Assembly (NCBI GenBank): GCA_902651635.1
Contig: CACRSC010000015.1
Span: 359,788 to 423,787, forward strand
Length of the DNA: 64,000 bases
Direction of reading: 5' to 3'
Source of the DNA: Mastigamoeba balamuthi
Lineage: Eukaryota; Evosea; Mastigamoebida; Mastigamoebidae
The notes beneath the pieces are model-generated. The model was given only the letters and a program-made list of their open reading frames with translations. It had not been told where the DNA came from and searched no databases. The position numbers were made by a program, and so were the translations under genes. This document shows, one piece after another, positions 10,279-19,215 of the stretch (positions are counted from its first letter, which is position 1; each line of letters starts with the position of its first letter).

Positions 10279-12992
10279 ATGTCAGTCACCATCAAAGTCA
10301 AGACGCTGGACGGCAAGCTCCACTCGGTAGCTGTCGACTCTGTCGAGGTGCGGCCCCCACGCGCGTGCCTCCATCTTGTCTGAAGCTCCACTCCACGTCC
10401 GCCCAGATGCCTGTAGGGGAGTTCAAAAGGAGGCTCCAGGAGCTCACGTCCGTCGACGCGGGCCAGCAGCGCCTCATCTTCCAGGGCAAGGTCCTGTCGG
10501 ACGACAAGCCCCTGTCCTTCTACGGTGCGGCCTCCACCCCCACACCCGTTATGCATCTCATCAGAACTCTGCGTCACCCGTGAGCAGGTCTCAAGGACGA
10601 GTCCACGATCCACATGGTCCAAAGACCTCCGGGAGTCGCTACGCCCAGCTCCTCGGTCCCGCAGTCCCCTCAGCAGCCCCAGACCCCGCAGCAGCAGCAG
10701 CAGCAGCCCCAGCAGCAGGGTCCCCGCGTGTTCGCCACGCCCCACATGCTGTTCGGGACTATCACGGTGCCCCCGGGCGAGGAGGCAAACCCCGCTGGCC
10801 TCGGGCAGCTCATCAACTCCGTCCTCGGCACGCTGGGTGCCGGCGCAGCCCCGGCGTCGCCCGGGCAGCAGCAGCAGCAGGCGGCGGGCGCGGCGGGACA
10901 GCGCTCGAGGCACTCGTCGGTCGTCGAGGTCATGGGCCACCTCGTGGGCGCTGTGTCGTCGGCGGCTCCTGAGGTCAGGAGGCGCTGCGGTGTGGCGGAC
11001 ACGGGCGCGGAGCCCATGGCTGTCGACTCGGGCGCGGTGTCGGCCCCGCTGGACTCGACGACCCCTGCGTCGATGGCCGCCTCCGCGACCGAGCGTGCCG
11101 CAGCAGCGCTTGAGCAGCTCGCGCCGGCGCTGAGGGCGCTGTCGTCCGGCCTTGCGGGCGAGGCGAGTGCGGCACAGGCGGACAGGGTGCGGATGCAGGA
11201 GGCCCTCAGGGCGCTGGCAGTGCCCGCAAGGCAGCTGGGCACGTACCTGTGCCTGATGTCCACACTGGCGGACGTCGTGAGCCTCGGTCCGACGCCGGGG
11301 TCGTCGTCAGTCAGTGGGCCGTTCGTTACGCCTGCGAGCTACCACATGGCGACGCCCTCTGGAGCTGTTCGGACGGTCGTCTCCCTCGATCCTGCACAGG
11401 TTGCAGGCCAGCAGCAGAACGCGCAGCAGGGACAAGGGCAGGGACAGCAGGCTCAGAACGCAGCGGCGACCCTGTCTCAGGCGATCGGGGGGATCGCTCA
11501 GGCCATCATGAACGCGACCCCGCAGGCGCAAAATCAGGCTCAGCAGGGGGTGCAGCAGCAGCCCGACGCAGGGCAGGCGCAGAGGCAGCCGACGGACGCG
11601 CAGCAGCCCGACCTCAACAGCATCATGAACGCCGCGTTCGACACCCTGACGAGGACTTTTGCTCCGCCACAGTCCCCGTCGCAGCCGCAAGCGACCGCCG
11701 GTTCTCCCGCTGGGGCGGCAAACCCTGCGCAGGCGTTGGGTCAGGTTGGCTCTTTTGTGAGGGCGTTGTGACGTTCAATTGACCAGCACCGAACAGATGC
11801 TCTCGGCATTCAGGCAGGAGATGAGTGCGCCCCCCGGCCAGCCTGCGGCCCCGCTGGGGTCCATCATCGAGTCTATCTCCAGGATGATGGGAGAGGACCC
11901 GGCGACGAGCCTTCTGGACCAGGCGGTCCTCGAGGTGTGCAACTGCATGACCGTTCCGGAGCTCATGGCGCTGCTCAACGGTGACTGGTCGAACGCATCG
12001 AAGATCCACGGGTACGACCACAGAGTCAATCAACATCTGGCCTCACTGGAAACGCAGAGCTATCCGCGGATGGATGTGCAGAGAGATCGGGCAGGGGTCT
12101 GCGCCCACCCGCGATCAGATCAACGCGTTCAGCTCGCAGATCATATCGGAGCTGCGGACTACCATCAGGGACGACACCCTGCCTGCTGTGAGTCATCTGG
12201 CGAACCGCAAGCACACGCTCATACCATACACAGGAGGCTCGCGCAAGGGTGAAGCCCGGATGCTCTGTGTCCGAGACGGCGCTCCGCGTGTTCGAGAAGC
12301 ACCTCCCCGAGCTGCTCCTGATTGCCAGCGTCGAGGAGTCGCAGTCGAGCGTCCCGTTCCCCGAGGCTCTCCGCCGCTGGGTCCAGACCTTTGTTGTCGA
12401 GCTCGTCGACTCTCTGGCGGCTGTCCTTGTCGGCGGCGTGTCGGACGCCGAGGTCATCATCCGGTACTTCATCTTCAACGTGCGCACAGGCCTCTGCCCC
12501 GCCAGCAAAACTCTAACAGCGACCTCGCAGAGGCTCGAGACTGTCGGCCCCGAGATCGCGCACGTCAGCGCCAACATGTTCATGAATCAGATCATGCGCA
12601 CGTACCAGGCAGGCGTACAGATGCACGCGCAGGCCGAGCAGAGCCCGGAGCGTGACACCATGGCGAGGAGGCAGGATGCCGAGCGCGAGCTGAGGCGCCA
12701 GCAGGAGGAGTCGGCCAGGCTGCAGCAGGAGGAGGAGAGGAGAAGGCAGGAGGCCAACCGCCAGGCCGAGCTGCAGCGCCAGCAAGCGGACCCCACGCTC
12801 CCGGTATGCAGCTTTTTGTCTCCTCGAGGCCCTGACGGGACTTGTCAACAGCCTACGGGAGTGGCCATTTCGGAGTTCCTCAGGCTGTGGGAGAGCGAGA
12901 CCCGCACGGACGAGCAGCGCATCCTGTCGGAGGTTCCGCGGTCGATCCTGAGTGAGGAGTACAGGAGTGGTTCCAAGTCGAGCCTCAAGTAG
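10279..12992 (+). CDS. BAG6: BAG6/Scythe-like ubiquitin-domain protein
   Basis: Quality-control/chaperone scaffold that shields hydrophobic clients and works with the GET/TRC40 system. Exons 1-3 (10279-10347, 10407-10524, 10588 onward) encode an N-terminal ubiquitin-like fold: TIKVKTLDGK, GEFKRRLQELTSV, QQRLIFQGKVLSDDKPLSFYG, then STIHMVQRPPG, close to the BAG6 UBL end. A long Q/A/P/G-rich disordered middle follows, then helical segments (SETALRVFEKHLPELL, the Q/E-rich run near 12660-12790). A conserved-looking tail (EFLRLWESETRTDEQRIL...LSEEYRSG) resembles the region before the BAG domain. Introns occur near 11752-11800, 12015-12050, 12190-12235 and 12805-12850. A UBQLN-type protein is less likely because no STI1 or UBA domain is seen. 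Confidence 0.72.
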
Positions 12993-13548
12993 CCACGTCA
13001 TCCTCCAATATCCCCTCTGTCCTTCTCTACTCTCTCGCGGAACTAGACACTACTGGCTGCTCCCATTTTGATTGTCTGCACCCACTCCTGTCAGGCGGAG
13101 TTGCAATGCACCTGGGGGGTGCGAGCACACAGAGAGGCCGCACAGCACTAGCGCGTTGACAAAAAAGTGGGGATGGGAGGACAGGGGAGGGCACTCAGGG
13201 AGGCCAACGCAGCTCCGGCAGTAGTGGTTGTGAATATGCGCCTGAAACACGGCATTTACGAGGACTGGTGGGACGGAAAGTGCACTCCGGGTCGACAGGC
13301 CAGTGTGACTTAGGCACCGAGCGCCTGCAAATCACCAAAAAAAACCTCCCAGAGCAGTGTTTATGGGTCTCTCGTATCCGTATCTCACTATTTCCCATGG
13401 GCAGCTGCCCTTAACCAGAAGCGGCTGTGCCAAGATAAATGCGTTTGTTTTTATCCTCTGGCGACCGCACTGACTTGTGACACCCGCTGACTGTATAACG
13501 ACAGCAGCAGAGGGTGTCACCGCACTGGTGGAACAATCAACTGAGTTG
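12993..13548. other. Convergent 3' flanks, no gene seen
   Basis: This is a 556-nt space between the stops of the BAG6-like gene and NAA38. Only short shadow ORFs are present. No tRNA, repeat or conserved coding segment was seen. It is unusually long for a convergent gap here; others are 40-190 nt. Confidence 0.6.
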
Positions 13549-13815
13549 CTACTGCTGCAGCTCACACGAGACCCAGTGCTTTCTGGAGATGACGATCGAG
13601 CCGACGAAGACGTCCTCGAGCTTGGGCTGCTGGCACGGCGCGCCGGGCAGCGGGTCGATAGCGCGGGTCTCGGTGGTGCCGCCGAGGACGACGTTGAGCT
13701 CCGCGTCCACGCACATGAAGGTGCCCGTGAACTTGCGCCCGTCGTGGACCGTGATCCGCAGCGTCTTGCCGAGCATGGCCTGCACGCTATCAACCGCCTC
13801 TCTCTTGGCCTCCAT
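13549..13815 (-). CDS. NAA38: NAA38 / LSMD1, LSm-fold auxiliary subunit of NatC
   Basis: A small 88-aa protein from a single exon. It is almost entirely an LSm fold: AMLGKTLRITVHDGRKFTG (Sm1), FMCVDAELNVVLGG (Sm1 end with the D/N pattern of LSMD1), and a divergent Sm2 SIVISRKHWVSCEL. The degenerate Sm2 and overall length match LSM-domain protein 1, the NatC N-terminal acetyltransferase auxiliary subunit, better than a spliceosomal LSm. The start at 13815 gives a normal-length protein; the upstream frame stays open but has no supporting features. It is divergent from the RBR ligase with 145 nt between starts. Confidence 0.8.
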   Translation of the reverse strand: MEAKREAVDSVQAMLGKTLRITVHDGRKFTGTFMCVDAELNVVLGGTTETRAIDPLPGAPCQQPKLEDVFVGSIVISRKHWVSCELQQ

Positions 13816-13851
13816 CCGCGCGCGCCCACCAAAAAGTAACGAGAGACCCTC

Positions 13852-13890
13852 AGATCCCCGTATCTTTCCGAGATAGAGCCAAGTATATCC
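13852..13890. promoter_or_regulatory. ATATC/ATCTTTCC box in the NAA38/RBR divergent promoter
   Basis: The segment holds GTATCTTTCCGAGATA and a nearby AGTATATCC within the 145-nt gap between divergent starts. The first element is an imperfect inverted repeat around TTTCC. It resembles the recurring 5'-flank motif seen elsewhere in the window. Role inferred. Confidence 0.3.
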
Positions 13891-13960
13891 AATTACCAGA
13901 ATCTGTCGCCCACACACAACAACCCTACACTGTACCTTCGCGAGTCGCTTCTCTGCGGCA

Positions 13961-15963
13961 ATGTCGTGGTTCTTCCGCTCGTCGTCAGCGCCCGCCCCGT
14001 CCCCGCCGCAGTCCCAGCACGCGTGAGCCCCCCGGTGTCCACCCCCGCGCCTTTTCAAACCGGAAACTGCTCTTTCGCAGTTCGCCGCAGCCCCCCGTCT
14101 ATTCGCTGCCACCTCCGGCCCCCGCCTCCTACACGCCCCCGGCCACCGCCTACCCCTACCCCGCGTCGTTCCTGCCGCCGGCGCCCCCGCCAGCGCAGTA
14201 CCCCGCGTACCCTCCGTGGCCCTACGGCGCACAGTACCCGCCGCCGCCTCCGCCCCCGAGATACTACCCGCCCCTGCCGGCGCCAGGGGCCCAGAGCGCG
14301 GCTCCGCCCCCGGCGTACAACCCGGCCGTCATGTACGGGTACCCGGGCAGCCCGTACGCCGCGTACCCGAGCGCCGCCCCGCAGCAGCAGCAGCAGCAGC
14401 AGCAGCAGAGGCAGCAGTCGCCCAGCTACGCGCCGAGCGGGGCACACGCAGCAGCAGCAGCAGCAGCAGCAGAGGCAGCAGTCGCCCAGCTACGCGCCGA
14501 GCGGGGCACACAGAACAGCGCCAGCGCCGCCGCCGCCGATGCCGCTCGGCCAGGCGCCTGTGCCGCCCCCGCCGCACAGGACCGCGCCCCTGCCACCGCC
14601 AGCGGACGAGGAGGCAGCTGCCGGGGCCCAGCAGAGCGCCCCGACGGCGGCTCCAGTTCCCGAACGCGCAAAGCGGCCGGAGGAGGCCCCGGTGGCTGCG
14701 GCTGCGGCGGCCGCTGCCGTCGAGGAGGGGGCGGCGGTGGAGGGCGCGCGCACAGAGTCCCCCACAGTGGCAGCGGTGGCAGGGGTGGCAGGGGCAGCGG
14801 CACCTGTTGCTGCTGCGGGGACGCCGAGGTCGGACCCCCGCGTCGAGGAGATCGAGAAGGAGATCGAGATCACAAAGGGCGACACCTCAGCGGACCCCGA
14901 GACGCAGGAGCTCATCCTCAGGATGCTCAAGGAGGAGGCAGAGGCTGCCAGGACAAAGTGAGCGATCCCCCCACCCCCTCCGGCGAGCAAACGAACGAGC
15001 GCAACTTATGTGCACGGCAGGGCCGAGGAGGAGGAGAAGAAGTTCATGGAGTTCATGGAGAAGGAGCAGCAGGAGCGCCAGAAGGAGCTGGACAGCAAGA
15101 CCTACCCCTGCCTCATCTGCGGAGACGACCTCCCGATTGACAAGGTCTACATCCTCGACGAGTGCTGCCACAGGTTCTGCCGCGATGTACGTGCCCCCCC
15201 TTACCGCCCGCATTGCCCCACGTCCGGAATGTCGCTCATCAGTAATTGCACTGCAGTGCCTCGAGGGCTACTTCTCTAGCAAGATCTGCGAGGGGGTCAC
15301 GAGGGACATACGGTGCCCGAGCCCGGGCTGCAAACACTTGGTGTCGTACGACGAGGTCAAGCACGTAGTCTCCGGCCCCATGTTCGAGAGGTTCGAGAGG
15401 TTCCTGCTCAAGGCTGCGCTCGAGGACGACCCCAATTGCCGGTGGTGCCCGCGCCCCGGGTGCGGCAACGCAATGATCGGAAACCCACAGAACCCAATGA
15501 TGGGTACGCCGTCTCTTTCTCTCTCGCCTGTGCGCGTTGTCTCAGGCGTCGTTCCATACGTCCAGTGTGCTCGAACGAGAAGTGTAAGTTCTGCTTCTGC
15601 TTCAACTGCAGGGAGCAGGTACGGCGTTCAGTCGAGCATCCATCTCCTAATCGCGGGTACAGTGGCACGCGGACGTAACATGCGAGCAGTACCAACGATG
15701 GAAGGTTGAGAACAACGAGTCGGAGCAGCGCTTCATGTCATGGGCTTCGCAGAACACGAAGATGTGCCCCAGATGCCACACACGCATAGAGAAAAGCGGA
15801 GGTGAGCTGCACACACCCGCATGCGCCTCGCTAATGAACGCCGACAGGTTGCAACCACATGAAATGCTCACACTGCCGATTCGAGTGGTGCTGGCTGTGC
15901 AACGGCGAGTACAAGGCCGGCCACTTCCTGTTCGGTCCTTGCGGAGGGAAGCAGTACTCGTGA
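13961..15963 (+). CDS. RBR-type (RING-IBR-RING, Ariadne-like) E3 ubiquitin ligase, frame broken by a tandem duplication
   Basis: Ubiquitin ligase that forms a thioester on RING2. A proline/tyrosine/glutamine-rich N-terminus (exon 13961-14021, then 14080 on) leads to an acidic EKEIEITKGD helix and the RBR module. RING1 is CLICGDDLPIDKVYILDECCHRFC (exon ending 15186). The IBR runs from CPSPGC to CRWCPRPGCGNAMIG and CSNEKCKFCFCFNCREQ. RING2 is CPRCHTRIEKSGGCNHMKC, with the catalytic Cys in GGCNHM, ending HCRFEWCWLC. The protein ends GGKQYS. A 64-bp exact duplication at 14384-14511 shifts the frame: upstream and downstream halves read in different frames, and one copy would read straight through. 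So the gene is either mutated or mis-assembled there. Six or seven exons. Confidence 0.85.
14384..14511 (+). repeat. Two exact tandem copies of a 64-bp unit
   Basis: Copy 1 is 14384-14447 and copy 2 is 14448-14511. Each is a CAG run plus the segment coding QQRQQSPSYAPSGAH. 64 is not a multiple of 3, so the two copies encode the same peptide in two different frames. Confidence 0.9.
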
Positions 15964-16095
15964 TTCCATGTCACGCCATCTCCTTGCGTTCTATTCCAGT
16001 AGCTCCAACTAAAGCGCAACAACCCGCAATCTACCTTTGGATACCACTCAGTAATGTCTCTTGTTGCCCTGCAGGCCATCAAAGAGAGCTCTGTG

Positions 16096-18885
16096 CTAAT
16101 TGTAGCTCAGCCAGGCGTTGCGGCAGCGCACGGCACGGTGACGCACTGCACGCTTAGGGTCGTCCAGAGCGGGGACGATCGCGTCGGCGACTTCCTTATG
16201 GAAGACGAGCGACTGCGACTCCGGGAGCTCCTTGCGAAGGCGCAGCAGAGCGTCGAGGCCCGCAGCACGGACGCGGGCCGTGGGGTGGCGCGCCGTGAGC
16301 GCTGCGATGCGCATACAGACGACGCTAATGTTCATTCCAGACGGGGCCTTGGCGAAGTTCCCGGCAGCACTGAGCGCTGCCTCGACGTCGACGTCCTTCG
16401 AACCAGAGGCAGCCTCGTCGATCATCAGGGTGATGATCGCCACGCACGGCGCCTTCAGCGCCATCGGCGGGGCGAACGAGACGACCCGTGCGAGAGCATT
16501 GCGGAGCGGATGCGGCACGTTCCGAACGCTCCCCTGCAGCCCGGCGGCCAGGGGCTCGTACAGCGCGCTGAACACGCGCTCTGCAAAGCCCTCGGATACG
16601 ACGAGCTCAGCGGGCTGCGGCGGACGCGCGAGAACGTCCACGCAGTTGGCCGCAAGCGCGTCGCCCGCAGTGCAGCGCGCGCACAGGGCCGAGGCAACCT
16701 GCGTGCCAGCCGCGTGCGAGCGCAGAAGGAGCGCGCGTGCGACGTGCGCCAGAGCCACAGACGACCCGCTCGCAAGCGTCTGCGAGACGACACCGTCGAC
16801 GGCGGCACCCTCAGGGAGCTTGTTCAGCACGATGGCCATAGCCTCGGCGGCGGGGTCGTCGCGCGCAGAGGCCGCAAGAGCCGCCGGGACGATCGTCTTG
16901 AACGAGAGCTCGGCGACGAGCGCGGCGTTCTCCTTCGAGCACGCGCACAGGATGGCCTCGGCGACCGCGCCAGCGCCGGCGCCGCTGCCGAGCGAAGACA
17001 CCGCGAGGCGCAGGACGGGCACCTGCTCGGCGTCGGACAGCGCTCCCGTGACGGCAGTGCTGATCTTGCGAGCAGCGGCGACTGCGGCTGCGTCGGCGAG
17101 CGGCCTGCTCAGCAGACGAGGGAGCACTCCCTGCACGCACGTCGCCCTCGCGGCGGCGTCGCCCGCGAGCACGACCTCGCAGAGCAGCGAGACGTTCCCC
17201 GATGCCTCTGCAGCCTCGACAGCGCGCTCGAAGACAACGCCGCCGGCCTTGGCCACGACAGGGAGCGCGGTGAGCGGCAGGCGGGGCACGCCGCTCTTCG
17301 CGACGAGCTGCGGCCGCTTGTGCGCGAGCTTCTCGATGGCCTCCGCGGCGCCGGCGGCCGTGAGGTTGTCGAGCACCTCGGACGCCTCAGCGTCGGTGAG
17401 GCAGCTGGCCACAGCGACTGCCGCCGCGTCATACACCTTGGCGTGCAGCAGCGCCTTGGAGCTCGCCAGCAGCGCGGCGCGGATGGCGTCGCCGGTGCTC
17501 TCCGAGTTGGCGAGTGCTGCGGCGATGAGCGACAGCGACTTCTTCGTCTCGCCGACCTCGGGCTTCTCGAGCGACTCGGCCGTCTCGATGACGCGGCAGA
17601 GGTGCGGGACGACCTTGCTCGCCACCTCGAGGCCGAGCGCGGGCGACATCGCGAGCTCGGCGGTCATCGCGCGGGCGGCGTCGATGACCTCGTCGCCCAC
17701 CTCCTCGTCGTCGGGGTCCGGCGGCGGCGCGGAGCACGCGCGCGCGAGGAAGTCGACCGCCTCCGCGACCCACTCGGTGGCCCCGCGCTCGGCGAGGGCG
17801 ACGAGCGCGACGGAGGCGCCGAGGGCGCCGCTGGGGGTGTCGAGGGCGTGGTCGCGGGCGGCGTGCCACCAGGCGAGCGCGGTGCCCTCGGCGCGCACGA
17901 CGTCGTCCGAGGCCACGCGGAAGCACGCGGCGGCGGTGATGAAGGCGTCGATGCGAGCGGCACTGATCGCCGACTCTGTGCGGTCCAGCAGGAACACGAG
18001 CGACATCTCCGCAGTCTGCGGGCACGCCGACATGCACGCCCTCAGCGCCACCTGCACCTCCTCCTTCGTCGCCGGCCTGCGGGCTCGCAAGGTGAGCGGC
18101 CATCGGAAGAAGAGAACGAAGGAGAGGAATCGAGGGAAGACACTGAGAGTGCGAGACCACTGAGCCACGCACTTGCCAGAGCCAGTGCCCGGGGGGATGT
18201 GGGGCACGTAGAGGACGGGGAAGAACGTCGACACCACGTCAAACGCTGCGCGCGCGTCGTCGGCGCCGAGGCTGCGCTCCTGTGCCGCCTTCCTCAGCGC
18301 GCGCTCGACGAGCCCCAGCACCGCCACGAGGTTCCTCGAGTCCCTCTCGCCGGGCAGCAGCGCCCTGGCCGCCCCGACGGCCACCGCCCCCGCCGGCGCC
18401 CCGGCGTCGAGGCACGCGGCGAACACGTCGCAGGCCTGCAGCCTCGTGGCCTGCGTGTGCGTCTGGGCGCGGAAGTTGGCGGCCAGGAGGCTCGCAGCCT
18501 GCTCCGCGAGCCCCGGGGCCGCGAGGCCGCGCGGGCCGAAGCCGCTGGTGGCGGCCCTGACGCCGCGCAGGACCTCGGTCATGCAGGGCTGGTCCTCGAG
18601 GCGGTCGACGAAGAAGCGAGTGACCGCGACGGCCGCGCTGTCCGAGAAGACCGTCGCGAGGTCCGCGCTGAGCGCCGTCAGGACCTCGGCCAGCAGTAGC
18701 GTGGCCCTGCCGCGGCGCGCGTCGTCCTCGGAGGCGAGCTCCGGGGCCGTGGCGCCGACGAGGGCGTTGAACTCCGAGGCGCCGGCCTCGCGCGTGCGCT
18801 GGCAGACGGCGGCGATGTTCTCGATGTGCGTCTGCGTGCGAGCGGGGCGCGCGCAGAACTCCTCGACGACCGACGCGTAGTCCAT
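16096..18885 (-). CDS. MMS19: MMS19, HEAT-repeat subunit of the cytosolic iron-sulfur targeting complex
   Basis: CIA-targeting scaffold that delivers Fe-S clusters to DNA repair and replication enzymes. Two exons (18885-18173 and 18076-16096) are joined by an intron with donor GTGCGT, which closes GSGK onto PATKEEVQ. The protein is about 897 aa and all-helical with HEAT-like repeats. Recognisable MMS19 points are the N-terminal VVEEFCARP and NIAAVCQRTREAG, FFPVLYVPHIPPG (compare FxVTFCYFPI in the family), EEVQVALRACMSACPQTAEMSL, and the C-terminal ALDDPKRAVRHRAVRCRNAWL. Alanine content is very high and the sequence is divergent. Its partners CIAO1 and CIAO2B are not in the window. The start at 18885 is the first ATG before the conserved N-terminus. 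Confidence 0.82.
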   Translation of the reverse strand: MDYASVVEEFCARPARTQTHIENIAAVCQRTREAGASEFNALVGATAPELASEDDARRGRATLLLAEVLTALSADLATVFSDSAAVAVTRFFVDRLEDQPCMTEVLRGVRAATSGFGPRGLAAPGLAEQAASLLAANFRAQTHTQATRLQACDVFAACLDAGAPAGAVAVGAARALLPGERDSRNLVAVLGLVERALRKAAQERSLGADDARAAFDVVSTFFPVLYVPHIPPGTGSGKCVAQWSRTLSVFPRFLSFVLFFRWPLTLRARRPATKEEVQVALRACMSACPQTAEMSLVFLLDRTESAISAARIDAFITAAACFRVASDDVVRAEGTALAWWHAARDHALDTPSGALGASVALVALAERGATEWVAEAVDFLARACSAPPPDPDDEEVGDEVIDAARAMTAELAMSPALGLEVASKVVPHLCRVIETAESLEKPEVGETKKSLSLIAAALANSESTGDAIRAALLASSKALLHAKVYDAAAVAVASCLTDAEASEVLDNLTAAGAAEAIEKLAHKRPQLVAKSGVPRLPLTALPVVAKAGGVVFERAVEAAEASGNVSLLCEVVLAGDAAARATCVQGVLPRLLSRPLADAAAVAAARKISTAVTGALSDAEQVPVLRLAVSSLGSGAGAGAVAEAILCACSKENAALVAELSFKTIVPAALAASARDDPAAEAMAIVLNKLPEGAAVDGVVSQTLASGSSVALAHVARALLLRSHAAGTQVASALCARCTAGDALAANCVDVLARPPQPAELVVSEGFAERVFSALYEPLAAGLQGSVRNVPHPLRNALARVVSFAPPMALKAPCVAIITLMIDEAASGSKDVDVEAALSAAGNFAKAPSGMNISVVCMRIAALTARHPTARVRAAGLDALLRLRKELPESQSLVFHKEVADAIVPALDDPKRAVRHRAVRCRNAWLSYN

Positions 18886-19008
18886 GGGTGGGGCCTGGCG
18901 GAGAGGGAGGGCTGCGGTGAGCCTCGGAGAAGCGTCGTGCAGCGCACCCACCGTGGAGTCTGATGCTATTTTTTGTTGGAGCACAGGCGCAACACACGGG
19001 GGCACAAA

Positions 19009-19031
19009 GATTCTCCGCAAATATCGGGAGT
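19009..19031. promoter_or_regulatory. AAATATCGGG box in the MMS19/COPG divergent promoter
   Basis: The 330-nt gap between divergent starts contains TCTCCGCAAATATCGGGAGT, an ATATC-type box like those found in other 5' flanks. It lies 124-146 nt from the MMS19 start and about 190 nt from the coatomer start. Role inferred. Confidence 0.28.
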
Positions 19032-19215
19032 CCAGAACAGAGCGAGCCTGCAGCGCGGAGGGACGGCACGATCCCGGGTCACTGCTCAACGGAGGGGAAG
19101 GCGGGCTGGCCCCAGATCTGTGGGTGGTCAAGATTTTTCTTAGGAGAAAATCACACGTGACGAGGTGTGAATCCGTGGATCGATCCAAACTCTTGTCGTA
19201 AAGACAAAAGCGACG

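Noticed and set aside
10670-11263. 197-aa minus-strand frame inside the BAG6-like gene
   Set aside because: Shadow of the repetitive Q/A-rich plus-strand exon, with poly-Cys from reversed CAG repeats.
16054-18699. 881-aa open frame on the plus strand across MMS19, and a 643-aa frame overlapping it
   Set aside because: Antisense shadow of a GC3-rich gene: Arg/Ala/Gly-rich composition, no domain, and the minus strand carries clear MMS19 motifs.
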